Of a DNA stretch of 64,000 nucleotides, positions 8,736 through 17,217 are shown piece after piece. The position numbers and the translations under genes are program-made. The stretch comes from Streptomyces reniochalinae (GTDB lineage Bacteria > Actinomycetota > Actinomycetes > Streptomycetales > Streptomycetaceae). The notes under the pieces were generated by a model, which saw nothing but the letters and a program-made list of their open reading frames with translations, was not told where the DNA came from and ran no database searches. The first letter of the stretch is position 1, and each line of letters begins with the position of its first letter. The stretch covers positions 62,001-126,000 of the forward strand of contig NZ_QOIM01000041.1 of assembly GCF_003323735.1 (NCBI RefSeq). Direction: 5' to 3'.

Positions 8736-11320
8736 CGGCGCACCCCCGGCCTGTCGCTGCGCACGGGCGCTCCGGAGCCGCCCGTGCGGACGGGCGTGCC
8801 CGGGCCGCCCGTGCGCACGGGCCCTTCCGCGCGGCTCGCGCGAACGGGTGCTCTGGCTCGGCTGTGACGTCTCACCGTTCCCCAGCGGAGCGCCCGTTTG
8901 ACCCGCTCGCGTCGCGGCACCGTACGCGTGACGACCTCCTCGATCGCGTCGCAGTGCCGCCAGGCGGCGTCCGCGGCGGCCTCGTCGGGCACCCGGCCCC
9001 CGTAGTCGACCTCGTTGACCAGCCGTGCCAAAGCCGGCAGCTGTTCACTGCCGCGCCCGCCGACCCGCTCGAGGCCGAACGCCGCCACCTCGGTCGCGGT
9101 GTGCGCCGAGGTGGCGGGCAGACCGATCTCGGTGAGCCGGTCGACGATCTGCTGCCAGGCGCCGAGCACCCGCTGCCCCGGATCACGGGCCCCACGCCGC
9201 CGTCTGCGCGCCCGGTACGGCGCCCAGACCGCGTAGCCGCCGTAGGCGAGGACCAGCAACAGCACCGACGGCAGAACGTAGGCCCACACGGGCAGTCCGC
9301 CACCCCCGGAAGGCGCCGCCCTCCCGTCCTTCCCGCCGCTGTCCTCCGGCTGCTGGGGCGGCACGGACGGGCGCGGCCGCTCCGCGATGTCGCGGTCGGC
9401 TTCCTCGCGCTCCTCGGGCTGTCCGGCGGGCGGCACCGAAGCGCCCTCCTCGGAAGCCTGCCCCGGGGTCGGGTAGAACGGCACCCAGCCGACCCCCTCG
9501 AACCGCACCTCCGGCCACGCCAACGCGTCCTGACCGGTCACCTGCCTGGTGCCCTTCCCACCCGCACCCGGCCGCTCGTCTCGCTCCGCGCGGAAGCCGA
9601 CCGCGACCCGCGTCGGCAGCCCCAGCGTCCGCCCCATGACCGCGAAGGAGGCCGCGAACTGCTCCGAGGTGCCGTGCTTGCCCGTGGTGAGGAAGAACTC
9701 CAGATTCCGGTAGGCGTGCCCCGGCAGCGCCTTGGGGTCGAAGCCGTAGTGCTCATGCAGCCAGCCGGCCAGCTTGTACGCCTGCTGGTACGGGTAACTG
9801 CTGCCCGCCGTGGCCGTCGCCGCCAGCCGGCGGAACGTCTCGACGGCCTCGACCGGCTCGCCCGCCTGGTCGGTACGGGGCAGGGACTTGTAACCGGTCC
9901 CCTTCGGCACGGCCGCGTATCGCAGCCGCTCCGGGTCGTACACCGGCGCCTGGGAGACAGCGGTGTAGGACAGGCCGCGGTTGCTCCGCGTACCGGTGGC
10001 GCCGCCCTCGCCGACCGCCACCACGCCGCTGTCCGGATCCACGGCGAGCCGTCCGGCCCCGGCGCCGTGGGCACCGCGCTCGCCGGAGATGCCGGTGAGC
10101 GTCACCGACGAGGGGCGGTCGGCGGCCGGAAGCCAGATGCCGGGCAGGTTCTGTACCGTGACCCGCTGCTCCACCCGCTCACGGCGCCCTGGATCCGGCC
10201 CCCGCCGCTCGGGCACCCTGCCGCCCGAACGGGCCAGATGGGCGCCGGACGTCCACTTCACGCCGTCGTAGCGGTCCAGCACGGCGAGCCGCCAGTTGCG
10301 GTCCGCCGTCGTCCTGGCCGTGAACAGCCGCGACTCGGGGTGTTGCGACCAGGCGGCCACCTGGTCCAGCGGACTGGTGGACCGCGGATGGACGGTGGGT
10401 GTCCGCACCTCCTGGCGCAGGTCGTAGGGGTCGCGTCCGGACAGCCCCGGGAGCCGCGGGCCGAGCAGCGCGGCGGCCAGCGCCAGCACCGCCACCACGG
10501 GCAGCCCGGTGCTCAGCATCCGAACGGTGCCGCGCCCCGCCGCCCGCGACCGCAGCAGCACCAGCACAGCCGCGCACGCCACCAGCCCCGCGGCGACCGG
10601 CGTGTTGGAGCCCGGCCCCGCCACGCCCAGCACCAGCGGGAAGCCGAAGGCCAGCACGGGCGGCAGCGCGGGCAGCAGCGGCCCACGGGTGCGCAGCGCC
10701 AGTTCCGTGGCGGCGAGCGACGCCAGCCATACCACCGCGTGCGGCAGCACGAGGAAGTCGGCGCCCGAGGGTGCGGGCAGGATCGTGGTGAGGACCGCGT
10801 GCGGCGAGTCCAGCAGCGCCGCCCACACCGTCGCCCCCGCCTCGCCCGTCGGCAGCCCGGCGGACGCGTCGCCACGGAACAGTGTCGCGCACACCACCAC
10901 CAGCCACACCACGACGTTCAGCACCAGCGAAGGCCACAGCGGTGCCACGCGTCCCTTGCGGCGCTGCCCCGCGTACAGGCCGGCCGCGACCACCATGGGG
11001 ACCGGCACGGCCACCGCCAGCACCGGCATCAGCGCGCCCACGGCGAAGACCCGGTGGAAGCCCAGGCCCGCGCAGACCAGCATCCCGGCGACGGGCAGCA
11101 GCGACCACGCGCGGCGTGCCGGGGAGAGCCGGTGCCGCACGCCGGCCCCTGGGCCGTCGGGCCCTTCCGCACCCGGCGGTCGCGGCCGCCGCGGGACGCC
11201 GGGCAAGGCCCCGGTGGCCGGGTCGGGAGCGGCCGGGCGTGGCGGCGCCCAGGACGGGCCGTCGTGCGCCGCCGGCCGCGCGCCGGGCGCGGCGAAGCGC
11301 GGTGTCGGCGCGGCCCTCAT
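8732..11320 (-). CDS. TgpA-like membrane protein with inactive transglutaminase-like domain (DUF3488/DUF4129 type)
   Basis: An 862-aa protein. After a basic Pro-rich N-terminus come about six membrane helices (roughly 70-290), an extracytoplasmic transglutaminase-like domain (about 490-620), a further membrane helix (about 680) and a cytoplasmic DUF4129-like tail. All three catalytic positions differ from active enzymes: Cys is Ser552 (GTSEQFA), His is Leu600 (ALAWPEV) and Asp is Tyr616 (PFYPTPG). The rest of the core is well kept, which suggests a binding or structural role. Overlaps of 4 nt with both DUF58 and the pseudokinase gene place it in the middle of a tightly coupled operon. MoxR-DUF58-transglutaminase is a well-known gene order. 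Confidence 0.9.
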   Translation of the reverse strand: MRAAPTPRFAAPGARPAAHDGPSWAPPRPAAPDPATGALPGVPRRPRPPGAEGPDGPGAGVRHRLSPARRAWSLLPVAGMLVCAGLGFHRVFAVGALMPVLAVAVPVPMVVAAGLYAGQRRKGRVAPLWPSLVLNVVVWLVVVCATLFRGDASAGLPTGEAGATVWAALLDSPHAVLTTILPAPSGADFLVLPHAVVWLASLAATELALRTRGPLLPALPPVLAFGFPLVLGVAGPGSNTPVAAGLVACAAVLVLLRSRAAGRGTVRMLSTGLPVVAVLALAAALLGPRLPGLSGRDPYDLRQEVRTPTVHPRSTSPLDQVAAWSQHPESRLFTARTTADRNWRLAVLDRYDGVKWTSGAHLARSGGRVPERRGPDPGRRERVEQRVTVQNLPGIWLPAADRPSSVTLTGISGERGAHGAGAGRLAVDPDSGVVAVGEGGATGTRSNRGLSYTAVSQAPVYDPERLRYAAVPKGTGYKSLPRTDQAGEPVEAVETFRRLAATATAGSSYPYQQAYKLAGWLHEHYGFDPKALPGHAYRNLEFFLTTGKHGTSEQFAASFAVMGRTLGLPTRVAVGFRAERDERPGAGGKGTRQVTGQDALAWPEVRFEGVGWVPFYPTPGQASEEGASVPPAGQPEEREEADRDIAERPRPSVPPQQPEDSGGKDGRAAPSGGGGLPVWAYVLPSVLLLVLAYGGYAVWAPYRARRRRRGARDPGQRVLGAWQQIVDRLTEIGLPATSAHTATEVAAFGLERVGGRGSEQLPALARLVNEVDYGGRVPDEAAADAAWRHCDAIEEVVTRTVPRRERVKRALRWGTVRRHSRARAPVRASRAEGPVRTGGPGTPVRTGGSGAPVRSDRPGVRR

Positions 11321-12495
11321 CGCGCCGCCTCCCGACGCCAGGCGGCCAGCAGGGAATCCAGCCCCGTCACCCGCAGTTGCGGGACGTCGCTGCCGAGGCC
11401 GCGCGGCTCCGCGTGGGCTCCGTCCCTTCCGGCGCCCGCGCGCAGCACCACCGTCCGGTCGAAGCGGCGGCGCACCCGCTCCAGCGCCCCGAGCCCGGTG
11501 GTGTCACCCGTCCCGGTGATGACGACGAGGGAGCCGCGGCGACGAGCCCGCTCCAGGTCGTCGAACGCTCCGGCAGCCGAGGCGTGTTCGCTGCGGCGCA
11601 CCAGCGCGAGCCGGTCCAGCAGCGCGTCGGCGTCGCCGCCGCCCGCCCCGTCCGTGCGCAGGACGGGGCCGGCCTCACCGAGCACGTCCACGGGGAAGTT
11701 GGAGCGGGCCGCGGCGAACGCCACGGACGCGGCGCAGTCCACCGCCAGTTCGAAGTCGTCTTCTGCCGGGTAGGCCACCGCACGCGTGTCCAGCACCACG
11801 GTGGTGTGCGGCAGTGAGACGTCGACCAGCTGTTTGACCATCAGCGTCCCGGTGCGGGCGGAGGAGCGCCAGTGCACCCGGCGCAGATCGTCCCCCAGCA
11901 CGTACTCGCGCAGGGCGTGAAAGGTCAACGACCCCTCGTCCGCGGTGTCCGACGTCGGCCCCTCCACATGGTGCGCCGTTCCCGACGGCAGGATAGGCAG
12001 CAGACACACCCGGGGACGCACCAGCAGCGTGTCCGTACCGCCCTCGCGCGGCCCGAACACCCGCACCCGGCGGGCGAGGCCCAGCGGGTCCGTACGCTCC
12101 AGCCGCAGCGGCCCCAGCGCGATACGGCCGCGCCGCTCGGTCGGCAGCGGATAGCGCACGGTGTGCTCCGCCCCGGCGGCGAGCGCCGGCACGTGCAGCG
12201 TCAGCGGCGACCCGCCGCACCGGTCACTCAGATCGAGCCCACGGCGGCCGCGGCCCCCGGTGTTCGTCAGCGCGACGCACCCCTCGGCCCCGTCGCCCCG
12301 CGCCACCTTCCGCGGCGTGACCCGGCGGCGCGCCGACAGCCGCGGTGAGCGCCCCGTCCACACCAGGGCCACCCCCACGGCCAGCAGACACGCCAGTCCG
12401 AGGACCGCCGCCTCCGGATAGCCGAACCCGTACCCGGCTCCCAGGAGTGCCGCTCCGCCGACCAGCGCCCCCCAACCCGTCGGCGACAGCATCAA
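11317..12495 (-). CDS. DUF58 domain protein
   Basis: A 392-aa protein with two N-terminal membrane helices (about 8-48), an extracytoplasmic beta-rich segment and a cytoplasmic DUF58 domain. The family signature is present as LRRVHWRSSARTGTLMVKQ near residues 200-220. The vWA-like fold that follows (VVLDTRAVAY and a later VVITGTG strand) is typical of partners of MoxR ATPases. The start codon overlaps the MoxR stop, and the stop overlaps the start of the transglutaminase-like gene, by 4 nt each. The MoxR partner probably remodels or inserts something with this protein; the substrate is unknown. Confidence 0.92.
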   Translation of the reverse strand: MMLSPTGWGALVGGAALLGAGYGFGYPEAAVLGLACLLAVGVALVWTGRSPRLSARRRVTPRKVARGDGAEGCVALTNTGGRGRRGLDLSDRCGGSPLTLHVPALAAGAEHTVRYPLPTERRGRIALGPLRLERTDPLGLARRVRVFGPREGGTDTLLVRPRVCLLPILPSGTAHHVEGPTSDTADEGSLTFHALREYVLGDDLRRVHWRSSARTGTLMVKQLVDVSLPHTTVVLDTRAVAYPAEDDFELAVDCAASVAFAAARSNFPVDVLGEAGPVLRTDGAGGGDADALLDRLALVRRSEHASAAGAFDDLERARRRGSLVVITGTGDTTGLGALERVRRRFDRTVVLRAGAGRDGAHAEPRGLGSDVPQLRVTGLDSLLAAWRREAAR

Positions 12496-13493
12496 AGAGG
12501 GGCTCCCGCCTGCGGGACGGGGACCGTGGCCAGCGCCTCCGCGATGACGTCGGCCCCCCTGCGGCCGCTCAGCTCGGCCTCCGGGGTCAGGATGAGCCGG
12601 TGGGCCAGCACGGGCTCCGCCAGCGCCTTCACGTCCTCAGGCAGCGCGTACGTACGCCCCTGCGAGGCGGCCCGCACCCGCACGGCGCGCAGCAGTGCCA
12701 CGGAGCCGCGCGGGCTCGCTCCCAGCCTCACCTCGGGCAGCTCGCGGGTGGCCGCCACCACCAGCACCAGGTAGTCGTACAGCTGCGGCGCCACCTGGAT
12801 CTGCCGGGCCACCTGGATGAACTCGGCGATGTGCTTGCCCGTCGCGATGGTGGGCAGCTGTTCGATGGTGGAGCTCGAGGCGGCGCCCGACAGGACGGCG
12901 ACCTCGGAGGCGTGGTCCGGATAGCCGAGGGTGACCTGCATCAAGAAGCGGTCCAACTGCGCTTCCGGCAGCGGATACGTGCCGCCCATGTCCACCGAGT
13001 TCTGCGTCGCGATCACCATGAAGGGGCGCGGCACCGGATGGGTGCGGCCGTCCGCGGTGACCTGCCGCTCCTCCATGACCTCCAGCATCGCCGACTGCGT
13101 CTTGGGCGAGGCCCTGTTGACCTCGTCGCCGAGCACGACGTTGGCGAACACCGGGCCGGGCAGGAACTCGAACGCGCCGGTGTTCTGGCGGTAGATCGTC
13201 ACCCCGGTGATGTCGGAGGGCAGCAGGTCGGGCGTGAACTGCACACGGTGCCAACTGGCCTCCAGCGAGGCCGCCAGACAGCGCGCCAGCGTCGTCTTGC
13301 CGGTGCCGGGCACGTCCTCGATCAGCAGATGTCCCTCGGAGAACAGGCACACCAGCGCCAGCTCGACGGTGTCGCGCTTGCCTTTGACGACGCGTTCGAC
13401 GTTGTCCCCCAGGGCGTGGAAGCACTGGGCGAGCAGCGCGACCGACTCTCGCGACGCGGACGGGGCAGCGGGCTGCTGCGGTTCTAGTCGCAC
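12492..13493 (-). CDS. MoxR family AAA+ ATPase
   Basis: A 333-aa AAA+ ATPase of the MoxR group. Walker A is EDVPGTGKTT, Walker B VVLGDEVNRASPKTQ, sensor 1 is in VIATQNSVDMGGTYPLPEAQ, and the C-terminal lid ends VIAEALATVPVP. The frame is open further upstream, but the GTG at 13493 is preferred. It overlaps the end of the upstream FN3 gene (GTGCGACTAG) and has GGAGG eight bases before it. The protein is a chaperone-like ATPase normally paired with a vWA or DUF58 protein, here the next gene. It is the second gene of the type VII-like operon. Confidence 0.93.
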   Translation of the reverse strand: MRLEPQQPAAPSASRESVALLAQCFHALGDNVERVVKGKRDTVELALVCLFSEGHLLIEDVPGTGKTTLARCLAASLEASWHRVQFTPDLLPSDITGVTIYRQNTGAFEFLPGPVFANVVLGDEVNRASPKTQSAMLEVMEERQVTADGRTHPVPRPFMVIATQNSVDMGGTYPLPEAQLDRFLMQVTLGYPDHASEVAVLSGAASSSTIEQLPTIATGKHIAEFIQVARQIQVAPQLYDYLVLVVAATRELPEVRLGASPRGSVALLRAVRVRAASQGRTYALPEDVKALAEPVLAHRLILTPEAELSGRRGADVIAEALATVPVPQAGAPL

Positions 13494-15841
13494 TGCCAGA
13501 CCTCCGGAGAGAAATCGCCTTCCCTGTGCTTGCTGGTGGCCACCCACAGGTCGCTGACGTAGCCGGTTCGGCCCTCCCACTCGATGCGGTCCCACACGTC
13601 GCTCTTCCAGCCGTAGGTGTCGTGGACCTCGGGGGTGCCCCTGACCTGGCAGACGAACGTGAGCGTCGGGGTCGCTCCGGCCGGCACGTAACCGAGCCGG
13701 GTGCCCTCCTTGGTGCTCGGCTTGGTGCGGATGCCGACTTCCTCACCGTCGTCGGCGTTGTCGGTGATCTCGATCTTCTTCGGGTTGGAGAGATTCACCG
13801 CCACGGCCGTGCTCCCTCCCGAGCCCGCCGCGTTGGCCGCGGCCACCGTCAGGTTGTACGTGCGGTTGTTGGCCAGCCCGGTCAGCCGCGCCTTCGTCGC
13901 GTTCGTGGTCTGTGTCCCCTTGCCGCCGGTGACGGTGTACCTGGTGCCGCCATCGGCGTTGGCGGGCGCCTGCCACGTCAGGTTGATCCCCCTGCCGCCC
14001 TGCGGGAAGGCGTACTCGACCTTCTGCGGGGCGGCGGGGGCCACACACGGCCGGGTGGGTACGGTGCGGCCCGACTCGGCCGTCTGCCCGCCCGCGAACC
14101 CAGCCTCCACCGAGAAGCTGTACTGCCGGGCGCAGGAGCCGCCCTTCACCTCGAACGTGAACGGGCCGTCCGGGCCCACCTTCTCCGGCTTCATCTTGGC
14201 GCCGGGCGGTGCCCCCTTGAGCCGGTATCCGGTCGGCTTCACGCCGGGCGACGGGGCGAAGGAGATCCGGATGACGCCGGCGCCGGACTGGGCCTGCGGA
14301 GTGCCGGGTGGCCGCGCCTCCGGCTTCTCCCCGCCCCTGTCGGGCTGTTCGGGTTTCCGCGGCCGCTCCGGCTCTTTCCGCTCGGGTTCCTTCGGCTCAC
14401 CGCCGCCGTCCGGCTTCCGCGCGGGCGCATCGGGGCCGGACGGTGTCTCATCCCGCCCCGGGTTCGAGGGGCCCTGGGGCGCGGCGTCAGGCGCGTCCTG
14501 GCCGGGTGCCGGGTCCCGCTTGCCGTCATCACCCGAAGGAGCGTCCTCGCGCGGCTTGCGGCCCGAGGGCACATCCGTGTCGTACTTGTGGACGCGGTTG
14601 ACGTGCCCCGAGGAGTTGATCACCACGGCCGTCTCGTTGTCCTCGTCGTTGACCCACAACAGGCCGTCGCGCACGAACAGGCTGAGCTTTCCGCGCTTGC
14701 CGGTCACCTTCACCGGCTCGGTGATCGCGGCCGCCTCGGTGTCGTACACCTTCAGCGTGCCGTCGGAGTGGTCCGGTACGTACACCTTCGAACCGAGCGC
14801 CTGGGGAGTGCCGTACGCGTGGCTTCCCGCGCCCAGAGAGGCGTTCAACAGCGAGCCCGTACGGGTGTCGACCAGCGTCATGCGGCCCGACTCGCGGGCC
14901 AGCACCGGCACCACGTCACCGGCTGCCGAGGAGGGGACCAGAACCGATCCCGCCGGCGCCTTGGAAATGGCGGACGGCAGCTGGAAACGCAGCCCGACCC
15001 CCGTGCGCTTCAACACCGCCACCGTGCCGCCCTCGGTGTCGGTGACGACCGGGCGGCCGTCGGCCAGGGTCATCACCAGGGTGGACGCCTTGCCCCCCTT
15101 GGCGCCCACCTTGATGGCGTCGCCCCTCTTGCCGCGCGGGAACGGTACGACCGTGCCCTCGCCCGGCACCGGGACCCACAGCGTCCCCTTCGGGTCGGCG
15201 ACCGCTCTGCCCAGCGGCCCCGCGCCGAGATCCATCGGAGCGCCCAGCGGCGTCGTGCGTACCGGATCGATGCGCTGCACCTGCGCCTCGACCGGGTCGA
15301 CGAGGTACGCGTACGAGCCCCCCGACACCAGCTGGAGCCCCGAGCCGTAGCGCGAGGACTGCTCGGCGGTCAGCTGCGAGGGGTCGATCCGCACCAGCTT
15401 CCCCGTCTTCTCGTCCAGCACCAGCACCGCCTTGCCGTCCTGGGAGAGGGAGACCGGGTGATCGCCCATACCGGGCAGCTTCACCTTGCCGTCCACGTCG
15501 CCGGTCAACCCGTTGGCGTGCGCGGCCTCGCCGGTGCGCGAACTGGTCAGCCAGGCACCGATGTCGGAGAGATCGGGCACCGCGCCCGCCTTGCCCGAAC
15601 CGACCACGACGGACGTGCCCACGAGCGCGCCCACCGAACACAGCGCGATGTACCCTGTCGCCCGGCGGCGACTCGGGCGCACGGCCGCCCACGCGGACGC
15701 CACCAGCGCCGCCCAGCGAGCCCTGACCGCCGCAGGACCGCGCGGACGGCGTACCGCCTCGCCGCCGCCCTCGTCGACCAGCCGCCGAGGGCGTAACCCC
15801 GGCGTCCTGCTTCCTTCGGAGTTCCCCCGGGCCTCCGGCAT
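13484..15841 (-). CDS. Membrane-anchored FN3 and SH3-like domain protein, first gene of the type VII-like operon
   Basis: A 785-aa protein. A basic cytoplasmic N-terminus precedes one membrane helix (about 64-86). The extracytoplasmic part begins with a beta-propeller-like segment of repeated VLDEKTGKLVRIDP-type strands (about 110-400). A long Pro/Arg/Glu-rich linker (about 420-520), two FN3-like modules (about 520-690) and a C-terminal SH3-like domain (about 700-775, GYVSDLWV) follow. It probably spans the wall and senses or binds envelope material. The ATG at 15841 has a strong GGGGAGGGG ribosome binding site. Codon 16 is TTA, so translation should need the bldA tRNA. No promoter was recognised with confidence in the 235 nt upstream, which are shared with a divergent gene. 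Confidence 0.85.
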   Translation of the reverse strand: MPEARGNSEGSRTPGLRPRRLVDEGGGEAVRRPRGPAAVRARWAALVASAWAAVRPSRRRATGYIALCSVGALVGTSVVVGSGKAGAVPDLSDIGAWLTSSRTGEAAHANGLTGDVDGKVKLPGMGDHPVSLSQDGKAVLVLDEKTGKLVRIDPSQLTAEQSSRYGSGLQLVSGGSYAYLVDPVEAQVQRIDPVRTTPLGAPMDLGAGPLGRAVADPKGTLWVPVPGEGTVVPFPRGKRGDAIKVGAKGGKASTLVMTLADGRPVVTDTEGGTVAVLKRTGVGLRFQLPSAISKAPAGSVLVPSSAAGDVVPVLARESGRMTLVDTRTGSLLNASLGAGSHAYGTPQALGSKVYVPDHSDGTLKVYDTEAAAITEPVKVTGKRGKLSLFVRDGLLWVNDEDNETAVVINSSGHVNRVHKYDTDVPSGRKPREDAPSGDDGKRDPAPGQDAPDAAPQGPSNPGRDETPSGPDAPARKPDGGGEPKEPERKEPERPRKPEQPDRGGEKPEARPPGTPQAQSGAGVIRISFAPSPGVKPTGYRLKGAPPGAKMKPEKVGPDGPFTFEVKGGSCARQYSFSVEAGFAGGQTAESGRTVPTRPCVAPAAPQKVEYAFPQGGRGINLTWQAPANADGGTRYTVTGGKGTQTTNATKARLTGLANNRTYNLTVAAANAAGSGGSTAVAVNLSNPKKIEITDNADDGEEVGIRTKPSTKEGTRLGYVPAGATPTLTFVCQVRGTPEVHDTYGWKSDVWDRIEWEGRTGYVSDLWVATSKHREGDFSPEVWQCD
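15794..15796 (-). other. TTA leucine codon (bldA target) at codon 16 of the operon's first gene
   Basis: Reading from the ATG at 15841, codon 16 is TTA (context CCG GGG TTA CGC CCT). TTA is very rare in Streptomyces genes and is read only by the developmentally regulated tRNA encoded by bldA. As the operon is coupled by overlaps, the block could extend to downstream genes. Confidence 0.85.
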
Positions 15842-16076
15842 CGACGTCCCCTCCCCGTCCGTCCACGCACCACGTCACCCGCGATGCGCTGCCTTCGAAG
15901 GTTAACCAACCAACCCACGAGCCGGTCAGCGCCGAACGCGGGGCTGTGACAGGAGTATGACGTCCCGCACTGACACGGGACCCCGCCGTCACCGGACCGC
16001 TCGCCTTCCGGCTCGCGGAAAGCGCATGCAGCGTCGCCTCCTGCGCCCGCGTCCCCGCTGCTGACAGGATGCCCCG
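15842..16076. promoter_or_regulatory. Divergent intergenic region with palindromes CCTTCGAAGG and GGTTAACC
   Basis: 235 nt between the minus-strand FN3 gene and the plus-strand HAD gene. It holds two joined palindromes, CCTTCGAAGG (about 15892-15901) and GGTTAACC (about 15900-15907), followed on the plus strand by a caaccaaccaaccc tract. These AT-containing palindromes stand out in a GC-rich gap and are candidate operators. No clear -35/-10 pair was seen. Confidence 0.4.
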
Positions 16077-16631
16077 ATGAGTCGCCCCCTCCTCTACCTG
16101 GACGTCGACGGCCCGCTCAACCCCTGGGCCGCGGACCCCGAGCGGCGGCCCGCCGGGTACGCGGCGCACCGCATGAAACCGGACAGCTGGGTCGCCCTGC
16201 ACGCCGGTGCGCCGCCGGACGCCGTACCGACGCTGCGCGTGTGGCTCAACCCCGCACACGGCCCCCGGCTCCTCGAACTGAGCGGCCTGTACGACCTGGT
16301 GTGGGCCACCACCTGGGGGGAGGACGCCAACGTGCACATCGCGCCCGTCCTCGGGCTTCCCCACCTGCCCGTCGTGGCGTGGCCCGCGCTGTTCGGCGAG
16401 GGTGAGGAGGGAACCTACTGGAAGACGAGCCACCTGATCGGCCACGCCGCCGGGCGGCCCTTCGCCTGGGTGGACGACGAGGTCGGTGAGGCGGACCGCG
16501 CTTTCGTGGCCAGAGAGCACGACGCCCCGGCACTGCTGCGCCACGTCGACCCCCGGGTCGGCCTGAGGCAGCAGGACTTCACCGCACTCGACGCCTTCGC
16601 GCGTGCGCTGGGCCCCGACCACAGCGGGTGA
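16077..16631 (+). CDS. HAD-like domain protein
   Basis: A 184-aa soluble protein. The N-terminal LYLDVDGPLNPW has the DxDG motif I of the HAD superfamily (D10, D12). A later WATTWGEDAN (about 80-89) fits motif II, and WVDDEVGEADR (about 140) supplies the Asp pair of motif IV. HAD proteins are mostly phosphatases, but the substrate is unknown here. A weak AGGA lies 8 nt before the ATG. It starts a plus-strand group with a GNAT gene 24 nt downstream, diverging from the type VII-like operon. Confidence 0.75.
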   Translation: MSRPLLYLDVDGPLNPWAADPERRPAGYAAHRMKPDSWVALHAGAPPDAVPTLRVWLNPAHGPRLLELSGLYDLVWATTWGEDANVHIAPVLGLPHLPVVAWPALFGEGEEGTYWKTSHLIGHAAGRPFAWVDDEVGEADRAFVAREHDAPALLRHVDPRVGLRQQDFTALDAFARALGPDHSG

Positions 16632-16655
16632 GAACCGCACTGCGATCATGCCGGA

Positions 16656-17207
16656 ATGGGCCCGAACAACAGTCCTTCTCCCGCGCGCCGGCGCGAGCCC
16701 GCCGTCATCGAGACGGAACGCTTGCTGCTGCGACCGCTCACCCGCGACGACGTCGACCGCATGGTCACCTTGCACGCCGACCCCGAAGTGACCCGGTTCG
16801 TCCCGACGTTCACGCGTGCACAAGCGTACGCGCGGCTGGTTGAGATCGAGGACCAGTGGGCGGAGCGCGGACACGGGCTGTGCGCCGTCGAACTGAAGGA
16901 GACCGGCGAGTTCCTCGGGCGCTGCGGCCTCAACTACTGGGACATCTTCGACGAGGTCGAGGCGGGCTGGACCTTCCGGCGTGCCTCCTGGGGCCGCGGC
17001 TACGCCACCGAGTCCGCACGAGCCTGCGTCGAGTGGGGATTCCGGCGACTGGACACGCCCTACTTCACCGCGATGATCGACCCGGCCAACACGCCCTCGG
17101 CGAGGGTCGCGCAGCGGCTCGGATTCACCCCGCTGCGCGAGGACCACTTCCTCGGCCACGACGTCCTCGTCCACGCCCTGCACCGTCCCGGCCACGAGAA
17201 GAGGTGA
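16656..17207 (+). CDS. GNAT family N-acetyltransferase (RimJ/RimL type)
   Basis: A 183-aa acetyltransferase. The opening ETERLLLRPLTRDDVD is the standard RimJ/RimL start, and RASWGRGYATESARACVEWG carries the acetyl-CoA binding loop (Q/R-x-x-G-x-G/A becomes RGYATE). The C-terminus has NTPSARVAQRLGF, the family's conserved Asn and Gly-Phe. The acceptor may be a protein N-terminus or a small amine and cannot be told from sequence. No convincing ribosome binding site precedes the ATG, so the true start may be slightly downstream. It sits 10 nt before the ABC ATPase gene. Confidence 0.88.
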   Translation: MGPNNSPSPARRREPAVIETERLLLRPLTRDDVDRMVTLHADPEVTRFVPTFTRAQAYARLVEIEDQWAERGHGLCAVELKETGEFLGRCGLNYWDIFDEVEAGWTFRRASWGRGYATESARACVEWGFRRLDTPYFTAMIDPANTPSARVAQRLGFTPLREDHFLGHDVLVHALHRPGHEKR

Positions 17208-17217
17208 CGCGGGCGCC

